A stretch of 64,000 nt of DNA from Kineosporia rhizophila. GTDB lineage: Bacteria; Actinomycetota; Actinomycetes; Actinomycetales; Kineosporiaceae. Shown here piece after piece: positions 46,373 through 55,619 of this stretch (the first letter of the stretch is position 1; each line of letters starts with the position of its first letter). A program made the translations under genes and the position numbers. The notes beneath the pieces are model-generated. The model was not told where the DNA came from, did not search any database, and worked only from the letters and a program-made list of their open reading frames with translations. Location of the stretch: assembly GCF_021277265.1 (NCBI RefSeq), contig NZ_JAJSOH010000011.1, forward strand, positions 1 through 64,000, read 5' to 3'.

Positions 46373-47332
46373 ATGACGAGGCACACACCTCAGGAGATGA
46401 CAGCGAGCGGCGCGGCAAGAGGCCGGGCCCGGGCATGGAAGGAAGAGCGAATGAGGCAGGCAGAAGAGATGAACCGCGAGACACCCGAGTGGGGATCCCC
46501 CGGGGAAGGAGGCCCGTTCGGCGGGCGCCGGTTCCGTCGTGGACGAGGTTTCGGCTTCCCCGAAGCAGTTGGCCCGAGGGGGGCTCGCGGTCAGGGGATC
46601 GACCCCAACGACTTCCCCGAGGGTGAAGACGACCGCGAGGGAGGCCGGGGGCACGGCCCGTTCCACGGTGGGCGGCGTGGTCCCGGTCGGTTCGGCCCGG
46701 GTGGGTTCGGGCCGGGCGGTTTCGGCCCGGGCGGTTTCGGTCCCGGTGGTTTCGGGCCGGGCGGCTTCGGCCGAGGAGGCTGGGGCGGCGGTGACGGGCC
46801 CGGTCGTGGTCCGGGTCGTGGTCGCGGCGGGCGTCGTCCGCGGGGCAACGTACGGGCCGCGATCCTGGCCCTGCTGGCCGAGGAACCCCGTCAGGGCTAC
46901 CACGGCTACGCGATCATGACCGAGCTGACCAAGCGCAGCGGTGGTCTGTGGCGCCCCAGCCCGGGATCGGTCTACCCCGTGCTGCAGCAGTTGCAGGACG
47001 AAGGTCTGATCACCGCGGAAGAGGCGGAGGGCGGCCGCAAGGTCTTCGCGATCACCGGCGCCGGCGCCGAGACGGTGCAGCAGAACCCGGGCGAGTTCAG
47101 TGAGCCGTGGGCGATGGCCGGCCCGGGGCAGCGGCAGCGGGTGCAGACCCTGTTCGAGGGGATGGGCGCGCTCGGTCAGGCCACCCAGCAGGTGGCCCGG
47201 CTGGGGTCGGACGAGCAGGTCGAGCGGGCCCGGCTGGCCCTCGACGAGGCCCGGCGGCGGATCTACCGGATCCTCGCCGAGGACGAGTCCGCCGACCCGG
47301 ACGCGCCGGTGCCGACCGGTGACCAAGAGTGA
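46373..47332 (+). CDS. PadR-family regulator with long Gly/Arg-rich N-terminal extension
   Basis: 319 residues; ATG 46373 follows AGGAGGACGGCG. Residues 1-155 are low complexity, including FGPGG repeated five times plus FGRGG. The PadR winged helix is at about 158-240 (NVRAAILALLAEEPRQGYHGYAIMTELTKRSGG ... SVYPVLQQLQDEGLI). The C-terminal helix used for dimerisation follows. Typical PadR proteins lack such an extension. A palindrome just upstream suggests autorepression. No effector can be inferred. Confidence 0.88.
   Translation: MTRHTPQEMTASGAARGRARAWKEERMRQAEEMNRETPEWGSPGEGGPFGGRRFRRGRGFGFPEAVGPRGARGQGIDPNDFPEGEDDREGGRGHGPFHGGRRGPGRFGPGGFGPGGFGPGGFGPGGFGPGGFGRGGWGGGDGPGRGPGRGRGGRRPRGNVRAAILALLAEEPRQGYHGYAIMTELTKRSGGLWRPSPGSVYPVLQQLQDEGLITAEEAEGGRKVFAITGAGAETVQQNPGEFSEPWAMAGPGQRQRVQTLFEGMGALGQATQQVARLGSDEQVERARLALDEARRRIYRILAEDESADPDAPVPTGDQE
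46691..46780 (+). repeat. Six tandem 15-base repeats coding FGPGG/FGRGG
   Basis: Units of the form TTCGGCCCGGGCGGT with 1-4 silent or conservative differences between copies, within the PadR gene. The translated repeat is conserved better than the DNA. Confidence 0.85.
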
Positions 47333-47339
47333 CCGTGGC

Positions 47340-47368
47340 GGGCGCCCGGAGCGCTGATCCGGGCGCCC
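47340..47368 (+). terminator. Hairpin terminator of the PadR gene
   Basis: GGGCGCCCGG / CCGGGCGCCC, loop of nine bases, starting eight bases after the stop. Confidence 0.7.
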
Positions 47369-47606
47369 TCCCGTCGGGACCGCAGGCCAGACGGCTGTTC
47401 CGGTGTGCGGTCCCGGCGGGTGTGATCCACGCTGTTCGCTCAGGGTGGACACCGGATCCGGGATTCTGCGACGAACCGGTAGCGTTGTAGGTGCCGGGTG
47501 CCCGTTCCACGGCGCCGACCCGAAGGGTCGGCCGGAGCGCGGACGGGGCCGACGAACCACAACGCGCGAGGGTCGCAGCCGCGCCCGGCGATGGAGGAGG
47601 ACGCAC

Positions 47607-48536
47607 GTGCTGGATCCGCGGGATCTGTACACGCTCGCCGAGGAACAGCCGGCCGAGGGAGAGCTCGACCGCCCGGTGCTGGTCCACGCCCTGGGCGGAT
47701 TCATCGACGCGGGCAATGCCGGCCGGCTGGCCGGTGAGCACCTGCTGAGCTCTTTGGAGCACCGGGTGCTGGCCACGTTCGACGTCGACCAGTTGTACGA
47801 CTACCGGGCCCGCCGTCCTCCGATGACGTTCATGGAGAACCACTGGGAGAGCTACGAGGCTCCCCGGCTGATCCTGGAAGAGGTCAGGGACGTGGAGGGC
47901 CGGGGCTTCCTGATGCTCACCGGCCCCGAGCCGGACATCCAGTGGGAGCGGTTCGTCGTCGCGGTCACCCAGCTCGTCGATCACTACGACGTGCGGCTGA
48001 CCGTGGGCGTGCACGCCATCCCGATGGCCGTGCCGCACACCCGCCCTGCGGGGATGACCGCCCACGCCACCCGGCGCAACCTGATCGACATCAAGAACTC
48101 CTGGTCGGGCAACGTGCAGGTGCCGGGCAACGTGGCCGGACTGCTGGAGCTGCGGCTCGGGCAGGCGGGCAAGGACGCGGCCGGCTTCGCGGTGCACGTG
48201 CCGCACTACCTCACCCAGGCCGAGTTCCCCGACGCGGCGGTCGCCCTGGTCGACGCGGTGGCCGATGTCGCCGACCTCACCCTGCCCACCGGCTCGCTGA
48301 TCGAGGCGGGCATCGAGACCCGGGCGGCGATCGAGGAGCAGGTGGCCGGCCAGCCCGAGGTCGCAGCGGTGGTCAGCGCGCTCGAGCAGCAGTACGACGC
48401 CTACGCCGCGGGCGAGGGCAACGCGCTCCCGCTGGCCGACGGCCCGGGCGAGCTGCCCACGGCCGACGAGCTCGGGGCCGAGCTGGAACGGTTCCTGGCC
48501 GAGGAGAACGACCGCAAGGGCCGCGGCGACAGCTGA
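47607..48536 (+). CDS. PAC2-family protein (proteasome-assembly-chaperone fold)
   Basis: 309 residues from GTG 47607 with GGAGGAGG before it. VLVHALGGFIDAGNAGRLAGEHLL, FDVDQLYDYRARRP and LLTGPEPDIQWERF are the conserved blocks of the actinobacterial PAC2 proteins (Rv2125-like). These share a fold with archaeal and eukaryotic proteasome assembly chaperones; whether they act on the proteasome is not established. Monocistronic. Confidence 0.9.
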   Translation: MLDPRDLYTLAEEQPAEGELDRPVLVHALGGFIDAGNAGRLAGEHLLSSLEHRVLATFDVDQLYDYRARRPPMTFMENHWESYEAPRLILEEVRDVEGRGFLMLTGPEPDIQWERFVVAVTQLVDHYDVRLTVGVHAIPMAVPHTRPAGMTAHATRRNLIDIKNSWSGNVQVPGNVAGLLELRLGQAGKDAAGFAVHVPHYLTQAEFPDAAVALVDAVADVADLTLPTGSLIEAGIETRAAIEEQVAGQPEVAAVVSALEQQYDAYAAGEGNALPLADGPGELPTADELGAELERFLAEENDRKGRGDS

Positions 48537-48643
48537 GACGCCTGAGCTCGGCTGACGCTGTGCTCAGGCGAGGTGACCATCCGTCGCGATCTGGGTACCC
48601 TGCCTGTGTTTGATCGGTGATCCGTACTTTTCGGGGGTTCGTG

Positions 48644-48844
48644 ATGAGCATCGACAGCACGTGGATCAGGGCGAGCGGCGCCGAGGGCAGCGACGAGTTC
48701 GTCGAGATGCGCCGCACCGGCGACATGATCGAGGTCCGCTACTCCAAGGGCGGCGAGACCGGTGACGTCCTGTCGTTCACGCCGGGGGAGTGGGACGCCT
48801 GGCTCGACGGTGCCAAGAAGGGCGAGTTCGACCACCTGGTCTGA
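48644..48844 (+). CDS. DUF397 protein
   Basis: 66 residues from ATG 48644. It begins MSIDSTWIRASGAEGSDEFVEMRRTGDMIEVR and has the DUF397 centre SFTPGEWDAWLDGAKKGEFD. DUF397 proteins usually pair with an XRE-type DNA-binding protein and may act as antitoxin-like or sigma-antagonist partners; no such partner lies here. Ends in a strong terminator. Confidence 0.85.
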   Translation: MSIDSTWIRASGAEGSDEFVEMRRTGDMIEVRYSKGGETGDVLSFTPGEWDAWLDGAKKGEFDHLV

Positions 48845-48874
48845 GGCTCGACCGACCAGAACAGCCGGAGGACG

Positions 48875-48906
48875 CCGGTGGGCCTGCTGGTCAGCAGGCC
48901 CACCGG
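48875..48906. terminator. Bidirectional hairpin terminator
   Basis: Near-perfect 15-bp inverted repeat CCGGTGGGCCTGCTG / CAGCAGGCCCACCGG followed by TTTCTCGT, between the convergent DUF397 and PAP2 genes. Confidence 0.85.
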
Positions 48907-48920
48907 TTTCTCGTGCGGGC

Positions 48921-49751
48921 TCAGGCGCGGGTGGGCGCCTGTTTACGCGGCCAGATCTTCAGCGTCCGGCTGTGGCTGAACGCCACCAGGGTGATCATCA
49001 GCACCGAGAGGCCGAACAGGAATCCGCCGATCACGTCGGTGAGGTAGTGCACGCCGAGGCCGAGCCGGTCCAGGGCGACGATCACCGGGAAGGCCAGGGC
49101 GCCGGACCACAGCGCCACCCGGGCCCGGGTGCTGCGTAGGTAGAACCCGTCGGACGGGAGCCGGACGTGGTGGCGCAGGCTCGGCTCGAGCAGCACCACC
49201 ACGATGCCCGCGAACATCACCGCGTTGGTGGTGTGGCCGGAGGGGAAGCTGGCCCCGGCGGCCAGGTAGATCGGATCCGGCAGGTCGGGACGGGCCCGGT
49301 CGACCAGCAGCTTGACCACCGCGTTGAGCGTGCCGCCGATGGCGAGCGTGACCACCATCCAGGCCACCGCCCGGCGGGCTCCGTGCCGCCAGAGGACGAA
49401 GGCCGGGATCAGGAAGATCGCCCGGATCACGAACGGCTCGGTGGCGTGGCCCAGCACCGTCAGGATCGAGTCCAGCCAGGGCCGGTCGACGACGTAACCG
49501 TGGGCCCCGGTGGCCACGTCGTGGTCGATCTCGGGGACGTGCGGCAGGCCGGTGGAGACCAGGACCATGAGCAGGACGAACCCGCCGAGCAGCGTGGTGC
49601 CGAGGAACAGCAGCAGCCCGGCCAGGACGAGCTTGCTCTCGTTCTCCAGCGGCCAGTCCTCTTCCGGGGCCGGGGGATCCGCCTCGTCCCACGTGACCGC
49701 CTCGGATGCCGCTTCGTCCTGCCTCTTGCCCGCCAAGCTCTTTCCTCTCAT
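48921..49751 (-). CDS. PAP2-family membrane phosphatase
   Basis: 276 residues from ATG 49751, which overlaps the DNA ligase stop (ATGA). Six membrane helices. Phosphatase motifs KLLVDRARP, PSGH (ASFPSGHTTNAV) and the R...H...D third motif (LGVHYLTDVIGG). Probably dephosphorylates a lipid phosphate or undecaprenyl pyrophosphate. The first about 35 residues are acidic and soluble. Coupling to a DNA ligase gene is unexpected. Confidence 0.9.
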   Translation of the reverse strand: MRGKSLAGKRQDEAASEAVTWDEADPPAPEEDWPLENESKLVLAGLLLFLGTTLLGGFVLLMVLVSTGLPHVPEIDHDVATGAHGYVVDRPWLDSILTVLGHATEPFVIRAIFLIPAFVLWRHGARRAVAWMVVTLAIGGTLNAVVKLLVDRARPDLPDPIYLAAGASFPSGHTTNAVMFAGIVVVLLEPSLRHHVRLPSDGFYLRSTRARVALWSGALAFPVIVALDRLGLGVHYLTDVIGGFLFGLSVLMITLVAFSHSRTLKIWPRKQAPTRA

Positions 49752-51331
49752 TCGGCCGTCTCCGGCCCGGTGTCCTCTTCTTCGACGACGTGATGGCTGC
49801 GGACCGTGGTGATCGTGTCCGCCTCGGCCGCGGCCTTGTCCGGCCGGTGGGCCAGCACCCGCGCGAACCGCAGCGCCAGGCCGGCCGGGTAGCGGGGGGA
49901 GCGCTGCACCCCGTCGAAGGCGATCTCGACCACGAGTTCGGGGCGCACCTGCACCACCCACCGCGACTCCTTCTCGGTGAGCTCGCGCAGCTTCTCGGTC
50001 TGCCAGGCCAGCATCTGGTCGGTCAGGCCCTTGAAGGTCTTGCCCAGCATCACGAAGCCGCCCGGCGGGCCGTACTCACCCTCGGGATCGCGGGCGCCCA
50101 GGTGCAGGTTGGACAGCTTGCCGGTGCGCCGGCCGTGCCCCCACTCGGCGGCCAGCACCACCAGGTCCAGCGTGATCCGCGGCTTGACCTTGACCCAGCC
50201 CGCCCCGCGCCGGCCCATCGTGTAGGCGGAGGCCAGCGACTTCACCACGACGCCCTCGTGGCCACGGGCCAGGGTGTCGGCCGCGAACGCCTCGGCCCGG
50301 GCCACTTCGCCTTCATCCGCCGGATCCTCCACCACGTGCCGGGGGACCACGAGTTCAGGCGCAGCCGCCTCCAGCCGGGTGCGGCGGGCCGAGCCGGGCT
50401 GGTCGATCAGGTCGTCGCCGTCGACGTGCAGCGCGTCGAACAGGGTGAGGCCGAGCGGGGTTGCGGCGCGGGCACTCTCGACGTCGCGCCGGGCCACCCG
50501 CGCCGAGGTGACCTGGAAGGGGGCGGGACGGCCGGAGGCGGTGGTGGCGATCACCTCACCGTCGAGGATGGCCTCACCGACCCCGAGAGCCCGCACGGCC
50601 TGGACCACTTCGGGTACCCGGGCGGTGATGTCGTCGAGCGTGCGAGTGAACACGGCCACCTCTTCGGCCCGCCGGTGGATCTGCACCCGCACGCCGTCGA
50701 GCTTCCACTCCACCCCGGCCGGGCCGGTCTTGCTCAGGGCCGCGCCGAGTTCGGGGGCGGGCGCGGCGAGCATGGGGGCCAGGGCGCGGCCGACCGAGAG
50801 CTGGAAGGCGTTCAGCGAGTCGGCCCCGCCCTCCAGCGCCGCCGCGGCCACGTCGGGCAGGTCGCCGTGCACGGCCAGTGCCCGGCGCACCGCGGCCAGG
50901 GGGACCTCGGCGGCCTTGGCCACCGCATCGACGATCAGCCCGGCCGCCGCCCCCTGCCGCAGTTCACCCGAGATCAGGCCGGAGAGCAGGCGCTGCTCGG
51001 GCGCGGTGGCGGCCGCCATGAGCGAGTGCACGATCTGCTGCCGCTCGCCGCTGGAGCCGGGCCCGGTGAGCAACGAGGCCCGGGCCAGTGCATCGTCGAC
51101 CTCGCGCACGCTGAGCGTGGGCTGCGGGGCCGGCGGGGGTGCGGAGCGCAGCGAGGCCCAGCCCAAGCCGGTGCGCCGCTGGAACGTGCGCCCGGACAGC
51201 CAGGCCGCCACCACCGGGGCATCGCTGCCCGAGGCCTGGCGCAGGCAGGCCGCCAGCAGCGCGATCTTCTCGCGCCGGGCGGAGGCGGCGGAGACGGCCT
51301 CGGAGGCCGCCGCGATCTCGGAGAGAAGCAC
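49748..51331 (-). CDS. ATP-dependent DNA ligase, LigB type
   Basis: 527 residues from GTG 51331 (VLLSEIAAASEAVSAASARREK). The helical N-terminal DNA-binding domain is at about 1-175. The nucleotidyltransferase active-site K210 is in EWKLDGVRVQIHR, and a later motif V-like block reads LDLVVLAAEWGHGRR. The OB-fold contains GFVMLGKTFKGLTDQM. Resembles mycobacterial LigB, an accessory ligase beside the essential NAD+-dependent LigA. The first gene of a two-gene unit with the PAP2 phosphatase. Confidence 0.9.
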   Translation of the reverse strand: MLLSEIAAASEAVSAASARREKIALLAACLRQASGSDAPVVAAWLSGRTFQRRTGLGWASLRSAPPPAPQPTLSVREVDDALARASLLTGPGSSGERQQIVHSLMAAATAPEQRLLSGLISGELRQGAAAGLIVDAVAKAAEVPLAAVRRALAVHGDLPDVAAAALEGGADSLNAFQLSVGRALAPMLAAPAPELGAALSKTGPAGVEWKLDGVRVQIHRRAEEVAVFTRTLDDITARVPEVVQAVRALGVGEAILDGEVIATTASGRPAPFQVTSARVARRDVESARAATPLGLTLFDALHVDGDDLIDQPGSARRTRLEAAAPELVVPRHVVEDPADEGEVARAEAFAADTLARGHEGVVVKSLASAYTMGRRGAGWVKVKPRITLDLVVLAAEWGHGRRTGKLSNLHLGARDPEGEYGPPGGFVMLGKTFKGLTDQMLAWQTEKLRELTEKESRWVVQVRPELVVEIAFDGVQRSPRYPAGLALRFARVLAHRPDKAAAEADTITTVRSHHVVEEEDTGPETAE

Positions 51332-51403
51332 GGGACCTACTCTGCCCGCCACCACCGACAAGAACACTTCGAGTGAACTCGCGCCGACCGGCGACACTTC
51401 GCG

Positions 51404-51814
51404 GTGACGCCCGCCATCATGGGCCGAATGAGGCGTTTCGTCCGCTGGGGCAGTTGCTTCGCCGTCCTGCTGGTGGCCGGTGGCGTCTGGCTGGTCCTGG
51501 ACCACCGGTCCGACGAGGCCGCCGGCCGGGCCGCGGTCGAGCAGTACCGGCAGCGCACCGGCGTCACCGATGTCTCGGTCGCCTGGACCGAGCGCTTCGG
51601 TGACTGCGCCGTGGTCGCCCTGCACGACTCACGTCAGCAGGGCGTCGGCTCCATCGTGGTGCAACGCGCCGGGCAGACCTGGAGCACCGCGCGTTCCACC
51701 GAGGAGGAGGGGGTGTTCTTCGACTCCGACGACGTCGGCAGCCACCGTGACTGCCTGGACGTCGCCGAGTCCTCCGGGCCTCTGGTCAACGGCGCTCCGG
51801 TCAGCTCTCGGTGA
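51404..51814 (+). CDS. Hypothetical membrane-anchored protein
   Basis: 136 residues from GTG 51404; ATG 51419 or 51428 are equally possible and none has a clear ribosome site. One N-terminal membrane helix (CFAVLLVAGGVWLVL) followed by an extracytoplasmic domain with two cysteines (GDCAVVAL, HRDCLDVAES) that could form a disulphide. No family recognised. Its last 14 bases overlap the convergent ABC-F gene. Confidence 0.6.
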   Translation: MTPAIMGRMRRFVRWGSCFAVLLVAGGVWLVLDHRSDEAAGRAAVEQYRQRTGVTDVSVAWTERFGDCAVVALHDSRQQGVGSIVVQRAGQTWSTARSTEEEGVFFDSDDVGSHRDCLDVAESSGPLVNGAPVSSR

Positions 51815-53456
51815 CCGTGCCCACCCCGTCGCTCGCCGAGACCGCGAACCGCCGGGTCACCCGGACCGCCTCCAGCAGCCGCCGGTCGTGCGAGACCAGC
51901 AGCAGGGTGCCGCCGAACGACTCCAGCGCCTGCTCCAGCTGTTCGATCGCGGGCAGGTCGAGATGGTTCGTGGGCTCGTCCAGCACCAGCAGGTTCACCC
52001 CGCGCGCCTGCAGCAGGGCGAGCCCGGCGCGGGTGCGCTCACCGGGGGAGAGGGTGCCGGCCGGGCGCAGCACATGGCGCGCCCCGAGGCCGAACTTGGC
52101 CAGCAGAGTGCGTACTTCAGCGTCCGGCCAGTCCGGCACGTGGGCGCTGAGCGCCTGCGCCACCGTGTCGTCCCCGGTGAACGCCGAGCGGGCCTGGTCG
52201 ATCTCCCCGACCACGACCCCCGACCCGAGTGACGCCCTCCCCGATGCCGGCGCCAAACGTCCCAGAAGCAGTGACAGCAGGGTGCTCTTGCCGGAGCCGT
52301 TGGGGCCGGTGATCGCGATCCGGTCGGCCCAGTCGACCTGCAGCGTGACCGGGCCCAGCCGGAACGGCCCGCGCTGGGCGACCGCCTGGTCGAGCGTCGC
52401 CACCACCGAACCGGAACGGGCGGCCACCGCGATCTCGAACTGCAGCTGCCACTCCTTGCGCGGTTCCTCGACCACGTCCAGCCGCTCGATCATCCGCTGC
52501 GTCTGACGTGCCTTGGCGGCCTGCTTCTCGGCCGACTCGGCCCGGAAGTTGGGCACGAACTTGTCGTTGTCGGTGGCCTTGCGCCGGGCGTTGCGCACTC
52601 CCTTGTCCATCCAGTTGCGCTGGGTGCGGGCGCGTTCCTCCAGACCGGCGCGGGTGTCGGCGTAGTCCTCGTAGGCCTCGCGGGCGTGCCGCCGGGCCAC
52701 CTCGCGCTCTTCCAGGTAGGCCTCGTAACCACCGCCGAACACGCTGACCTGCTGCTGGGCCAGGTCCAGCTCGACCACCCGGGTGACCGTGCGGGCCAGG
52801 AACTCACGGTCGTGACTGACCACCACCACCCCCGAGCGCAGCTCGGCCACGAAGCGCTCCAGCCGGGCCAGGCCGTCCAGGTCCAGGTCGTTGGTGGGCT
52901 CGTCGAGCAGGATCACGTCGTAGCGGCTGAGCAGCAGCGAGGCCAGGCCGGCCCGGGCCGCCTGCCCGCCGGAGAGCGAGGTCATCGCCGAGTCCAGGCC
53001 GCCGGTCAGCCCCGAGCGCAGGCCGATCTCCTCGGTGACCTGCTCGGCCCGCTCGTCGAAGTCGGCGGCGCCCAGGGCCAGCCAGCGCTCCAGCGCCACC
53101 GAGTAGGCCTCACCGTCGCCGCCGTCGGCCAGAGCCTCGGCGGTGGCGTCCATCTCGGCCTGGGCCGCGGTGATCCCGCAGCGCCGGGACAGGAACTCCA
53201 GCACCGTCTCACCCGCGCGCCGCTCGTGCTCCTGGGGCAGGTAGCCGACCGTGGCCTGTTCCGGGCTCAGCGAGACCCGGCCGCTCTCGGCCTCGTCCAG
53301 CCCGGCGAGGATCTTCAGCAGGGTGGACTTCCCGGCGCCGTTGGCCCCGACCAGACCGACCACGTCACCGGGGGCGACGACCAGGTCGAGGCCGCTGAAC
53401 AGCTGGCGGTCACCGTGCCCGGCGGCGAGTTCGCGGGCGAGCAGGGTTGCAGACAT
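51801..53456 (-). CDS. ABC-F family ATPase (ribosome-associated)
   Basis: 551 residues, two ABC cassettes without membrane segments: Walker A GANGAGKST near 37-45 and GPNGSGKST near 365, signatures LSGGQAARAGL and LSPGERTRAGL, and two DEPTNDLDLDGL / DEPTNHLDLPAI Walker B regions. The charged interdomain linker is at about 245-330 (ERARTQRNWMDKGVRNARRK). Such proteins act on the ribosomal E site, some giving antibiotic resistance. The subgroup cannot be fixed from sequence alone. Confidence 0.93.
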   Translation of the reverse strand: MSATLLARELAAGHGDRQLFSGLDLVVAPGDVVGLVGANGAGKSTLLKILAGLDEAESGRVSLSPEQATVGYLPQEHERRAGETVLEFLSRRCGITAAQAEMDATAEALADGGDGEAYSVALERWLALGAADFDERAEQVTEEIGLRSGLTGGLDSAMTSLSGGQAARAGLASLLLSRYDVILLDEPTNDLDLDGLARLERFVAELRSGVVVVSHDREFLARTVTRVVELDLAQQQVSVFGGGYEAYLEEREVARRHAREAYEDYADTRAGLEERARTQRNWMDKGVRNARRKATDNDKFVPNFRAESAEKQAAKARQTQRMIERLDVVEEPRKEWQLQFEIAVAARSGSVVATLDQAVAQRGPFRLGPVTLQVDWADRIAITGPNGSGKSTLLSLLLGRLAPASGRASLGSGVVVGEIDQARSAFTGDDTVAQALSAHVPDWPDAEVRTLLAKFGLGARHVLRPAGTLSPGERTRAGLALLQARGVNLLVLDEPTNHLDLPAIEQLEQALESFGGTLLLVSHDRRLLEAVRVTRRFAVSASDGVGTVTES

Positions 53457-53532
53457 GACTCAGAGACTCTTTCATCCCGGGGGGGCAGCTCAAGCGGATA
53501 TCCGGCTCAAGCTACCGGCCCGGGACGGGTGG

Positions 53533-53949
53533 TCAGGACGCGTAGGCCACCGGCAGAGCACGCGGGTTGTCGGACGAGACGACCTCTTTGCCCAGCGGGG
53601 CCAGGGCCACCAGCGCGAGTTTGATGTTGGCCCAGCCGAACGGGATGCCGACGATGGTCACGCACAGCGCGAGGCCGGTCATCACGTGGCCGATCGCGAT
53701 CCAGACGCCGGCCAGCACGAACCAGAGCACGTTGCCGATCATCGACGGGGTGCCCGCGTCGTGCTGCGGCACCAGCGTGCGCCCGAACGGCCAGAGCACG
53801 AAACCGGCCAGCCGGAACGAGGCGATGCCGAACGGGATGGTGACGATCAGGACGAACATGACCAGCCCGGCCAGGGCGTAGGCCAGCGCCAGCCAGAAGC
53901 CGGCGAAGACGAACCAGAACACGTTGAGGACGAACCGGATCGCGTCCAT
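53533..53949 (-). CDS. YccF-domain membrane protein
   Basis: 138 residues with two copies of the YccF repeat, each starting NVFWFVFAGFW or NVLWFVLAGVW and ending in IPFG: IVTIPFGIASFRLAGFVLWPFG and IVGIPFGWANIKLALVALAPLG. Four membrane helices. Function unknown. Monocistronic. Confidence 0.9.
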   Translation of the reverse strand: MDAIRFVLNVFWFVFAGFWLALAYALAGLVMFVLIVTIPFGIASFRLAGFVLWPFGRTLVPQHDAGTPSMIGNVLWFVLAGVWIAIGHVMTGLALCVTIVGIPFGWANIKLALVALAPLGKEVVSSDNPRALPVAYAS

Positions 53950-54042
53950 GGGGGTTACCTCTGCCTCCTTCGTGGTTCCCCTTCCGGAGAACCTCCACAG
54001 GCACCCAAACGCGACGGAGCCCGCAGAGGTTGCATCCGGCGT

Positions 54043-54062
54043 CCCCAGTTCTGGTTCTGGGG
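54043..54062 (-). terminator. Hairpin after the phosphofructokinase gene
   Basis: CCCCAG-TTCTGGTT-CTGGGG, immediately downstream of the stop at 54067 on the minus strand. Confidence 0.5.
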
Positions 54063-54066
54063 AGTT

Positions 54067-55290
54067 CTAGTGAGAAGTGGCGACCGGAGTGCCCTTCTCC
54101 TGCCCGATCGCCGAGAGCAGCTCGTCGAACCAGGGCTGCGAGGTGTCGAACGGCTTGCCGCCGCGGATCCGCGGGAACTCGATCGCCCGGAGCCGGTTGT
54201 CCTGCTCCTCGTCGTGCCCGATCACCCCGCTGACCCCCTCCAGCGCGCTCTGCACGGCCAGGTCCACGCAGCCCTTGATCAGGTGCAGGTCCTGCGCGTT
54301 GGCCGCCGCCGAGCGGGCGAAGTAGCCGCTCTTCTGCACCAGGACCTTCTCGGCGCCGACCTTCTCGGCGAACTGCTTCGCGAACCACTGGCCGGGGTTG
54401 ATCGTGTCCAGCTTCACGTGCCCGAACGCGTCCCGGTCGGGCTCCTCGCCCCGGGCGATCAGCTCGGCCACGATCGAGTCCACCCCCGCCCCCTCGGACA
54501 GGAAGATGTTCACCGCGCCGACCTCGTCCATCTGCCGGCGCAGCCGGATGGCCTCGGCCTCCAGGTCGATGTCCAGCTCGGGCACGAACACCGCGTGCAC
54601 GTCCCAGGAACGGATGTCGTTGCCGAAACCGGCGTACTGCTGCTCGGTGACCCACTCGCGGTACTTCGCCGCGGTCGCCGCCGTCAGCCAGCCGCAGTTG
54701 CGCCCCATCACCTCGTGCACGATCAGCATGCGCAGGTTCGAGGAGTGCTCGGCGACGATGTTGCGGGCGTAGACCGCGCCCTGTTCGGCCGCCGTGTAGG
54801 CGCCCAGGCTCTGGCGGATCGGCACCACGTCGTTGTCGATCGTCTTGGGCAGGCCCACCACGGTCAGCTCGTAGCCGTTGCCGTGCAGGTAGGCGGCCAG
54901 GTCGGCGGCGGTGGTGTTGGTGTCGTCGCCGCCGATCGTGTGCAGGACGTCCACCCCGTCCTTGGTGAGCTGTTCCGCGGCGACCTTGAGCGGGTCCTGG
55001 CCCTCCTGGACCAGCCCGCGCCGCACGCAGTCGGCCACGTTGGTCAGCTTCACCCGGCTGTTGCCGAGCGGGCTGCCGCCGAACCGGTGCAGCAGGTGCG
55101 CCTTTTCCCGGAGTTCCGGGGTGACCTGGATGTAGTCGCCGCCGAGCAGGCCGGCGTAACCGCTCCGGTAGCCGATGATCTCCACCTCGGGGGCGATCTC
55201 GGTGTAACGCTCGATCAGGCCGCCGACGGCGGAGGACAGGCAGGGGGCCAGACCCCCCGCGGTGAGCAGTGCGACGCGACGTACGGACAT
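54067..55290 (-). CDS. 6-phosphofructokinase, pyrophosphate-dependent type
   Basis: 407 residues. Phosphorylates fructose 6-phosphate. The donor-determining motif is GGDDTN at 120-125: Asp at 123 in place of the Gly of ATP enzymes predicts PPi use. PKTIDND is at 148-154, where the lysine after P also marks PPi-PFKs, followed by MGRNCGWL. PPi-dependent enzymes of this length are usual in actinomycetes; reversibility would allow gluconeogenic flux. Monocistronic. Confidence 0.93.
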   Translation of the reverse strand: MSVRRVALLTAGGLAPCLSSAVGGLIERYTEIAPEVEIIGYRSGYAGLLGGDYIQVTPELREKAHLLHRFGGSPLGNSRVKLTNVADCVRRGLVQEGQDPLKVAAEQLTKDGVDVLHTIGGDDTNTTAADLAAYLHGNGYELTVVGLPKTIDNDVVPIRQSLGAYTAAEQGAVYARNIVAEHSSNLRMLIVHEVMGRNCGWLTAATAAKYREWVTEQQYAGFGNDIRSWDVHAVFVPELDIDLEAEAIRLRRQMDEVGAVNIFLSEGAGVDSIVAELIARGEEPDRDAFGHVKLDTINPGQWFAKQFAEKVGAEKVLVQKSGYFARSAAANAQDLHLIKGCVDLAVQSALEGVSGVIGHDEEQDNRLRAIEFPRIRGGKPFDTSQPWFDELLSAIGQEKGTPVATSH

Positions 55291-55619
55291 GGCTCGGGCT
55301 CCCGTGCAAACCGGACGGCTATTGGCTCGGCAACCTTAACGGGGGTACCTCACCCGGCCGGGGAGCAGGTGTTCGCGTCGGGCACAGCGGGCAGCGGAAC
55401 AGTAGCGAATCGTGACATTAGTCTCAGGTGATCTCTTCGGCAGGGCGAAACACCGGAGAATAATTTGTCGTTCATCGGCGGGTGATCCCTTGTTCTGGCG
55501 CTTGGTGCCGAAACGGTGGGGGCGAGCGCACGACGCACAGCGGGGAGCGGAATACTACGGAACGCCCGAACCGCACCACCGTCCGTGGCAAGAACGTCGA
55601 CCGTCAGCCCGACCAGGAG
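55291..55619. other. Divergent intergenic region between phosphofructokinase and GGDEF genes
   Basis: About 330 bases containing both promoters. GAATAATTTG near 55457-55466 is a relatively AT-rich patch that could hold a -10 for the GGDEF gene. The frame of that gene is open back to a GTG at 55482, but composition before 55620 looks non-coding. Nothing else seen. Confidence 0.4.
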
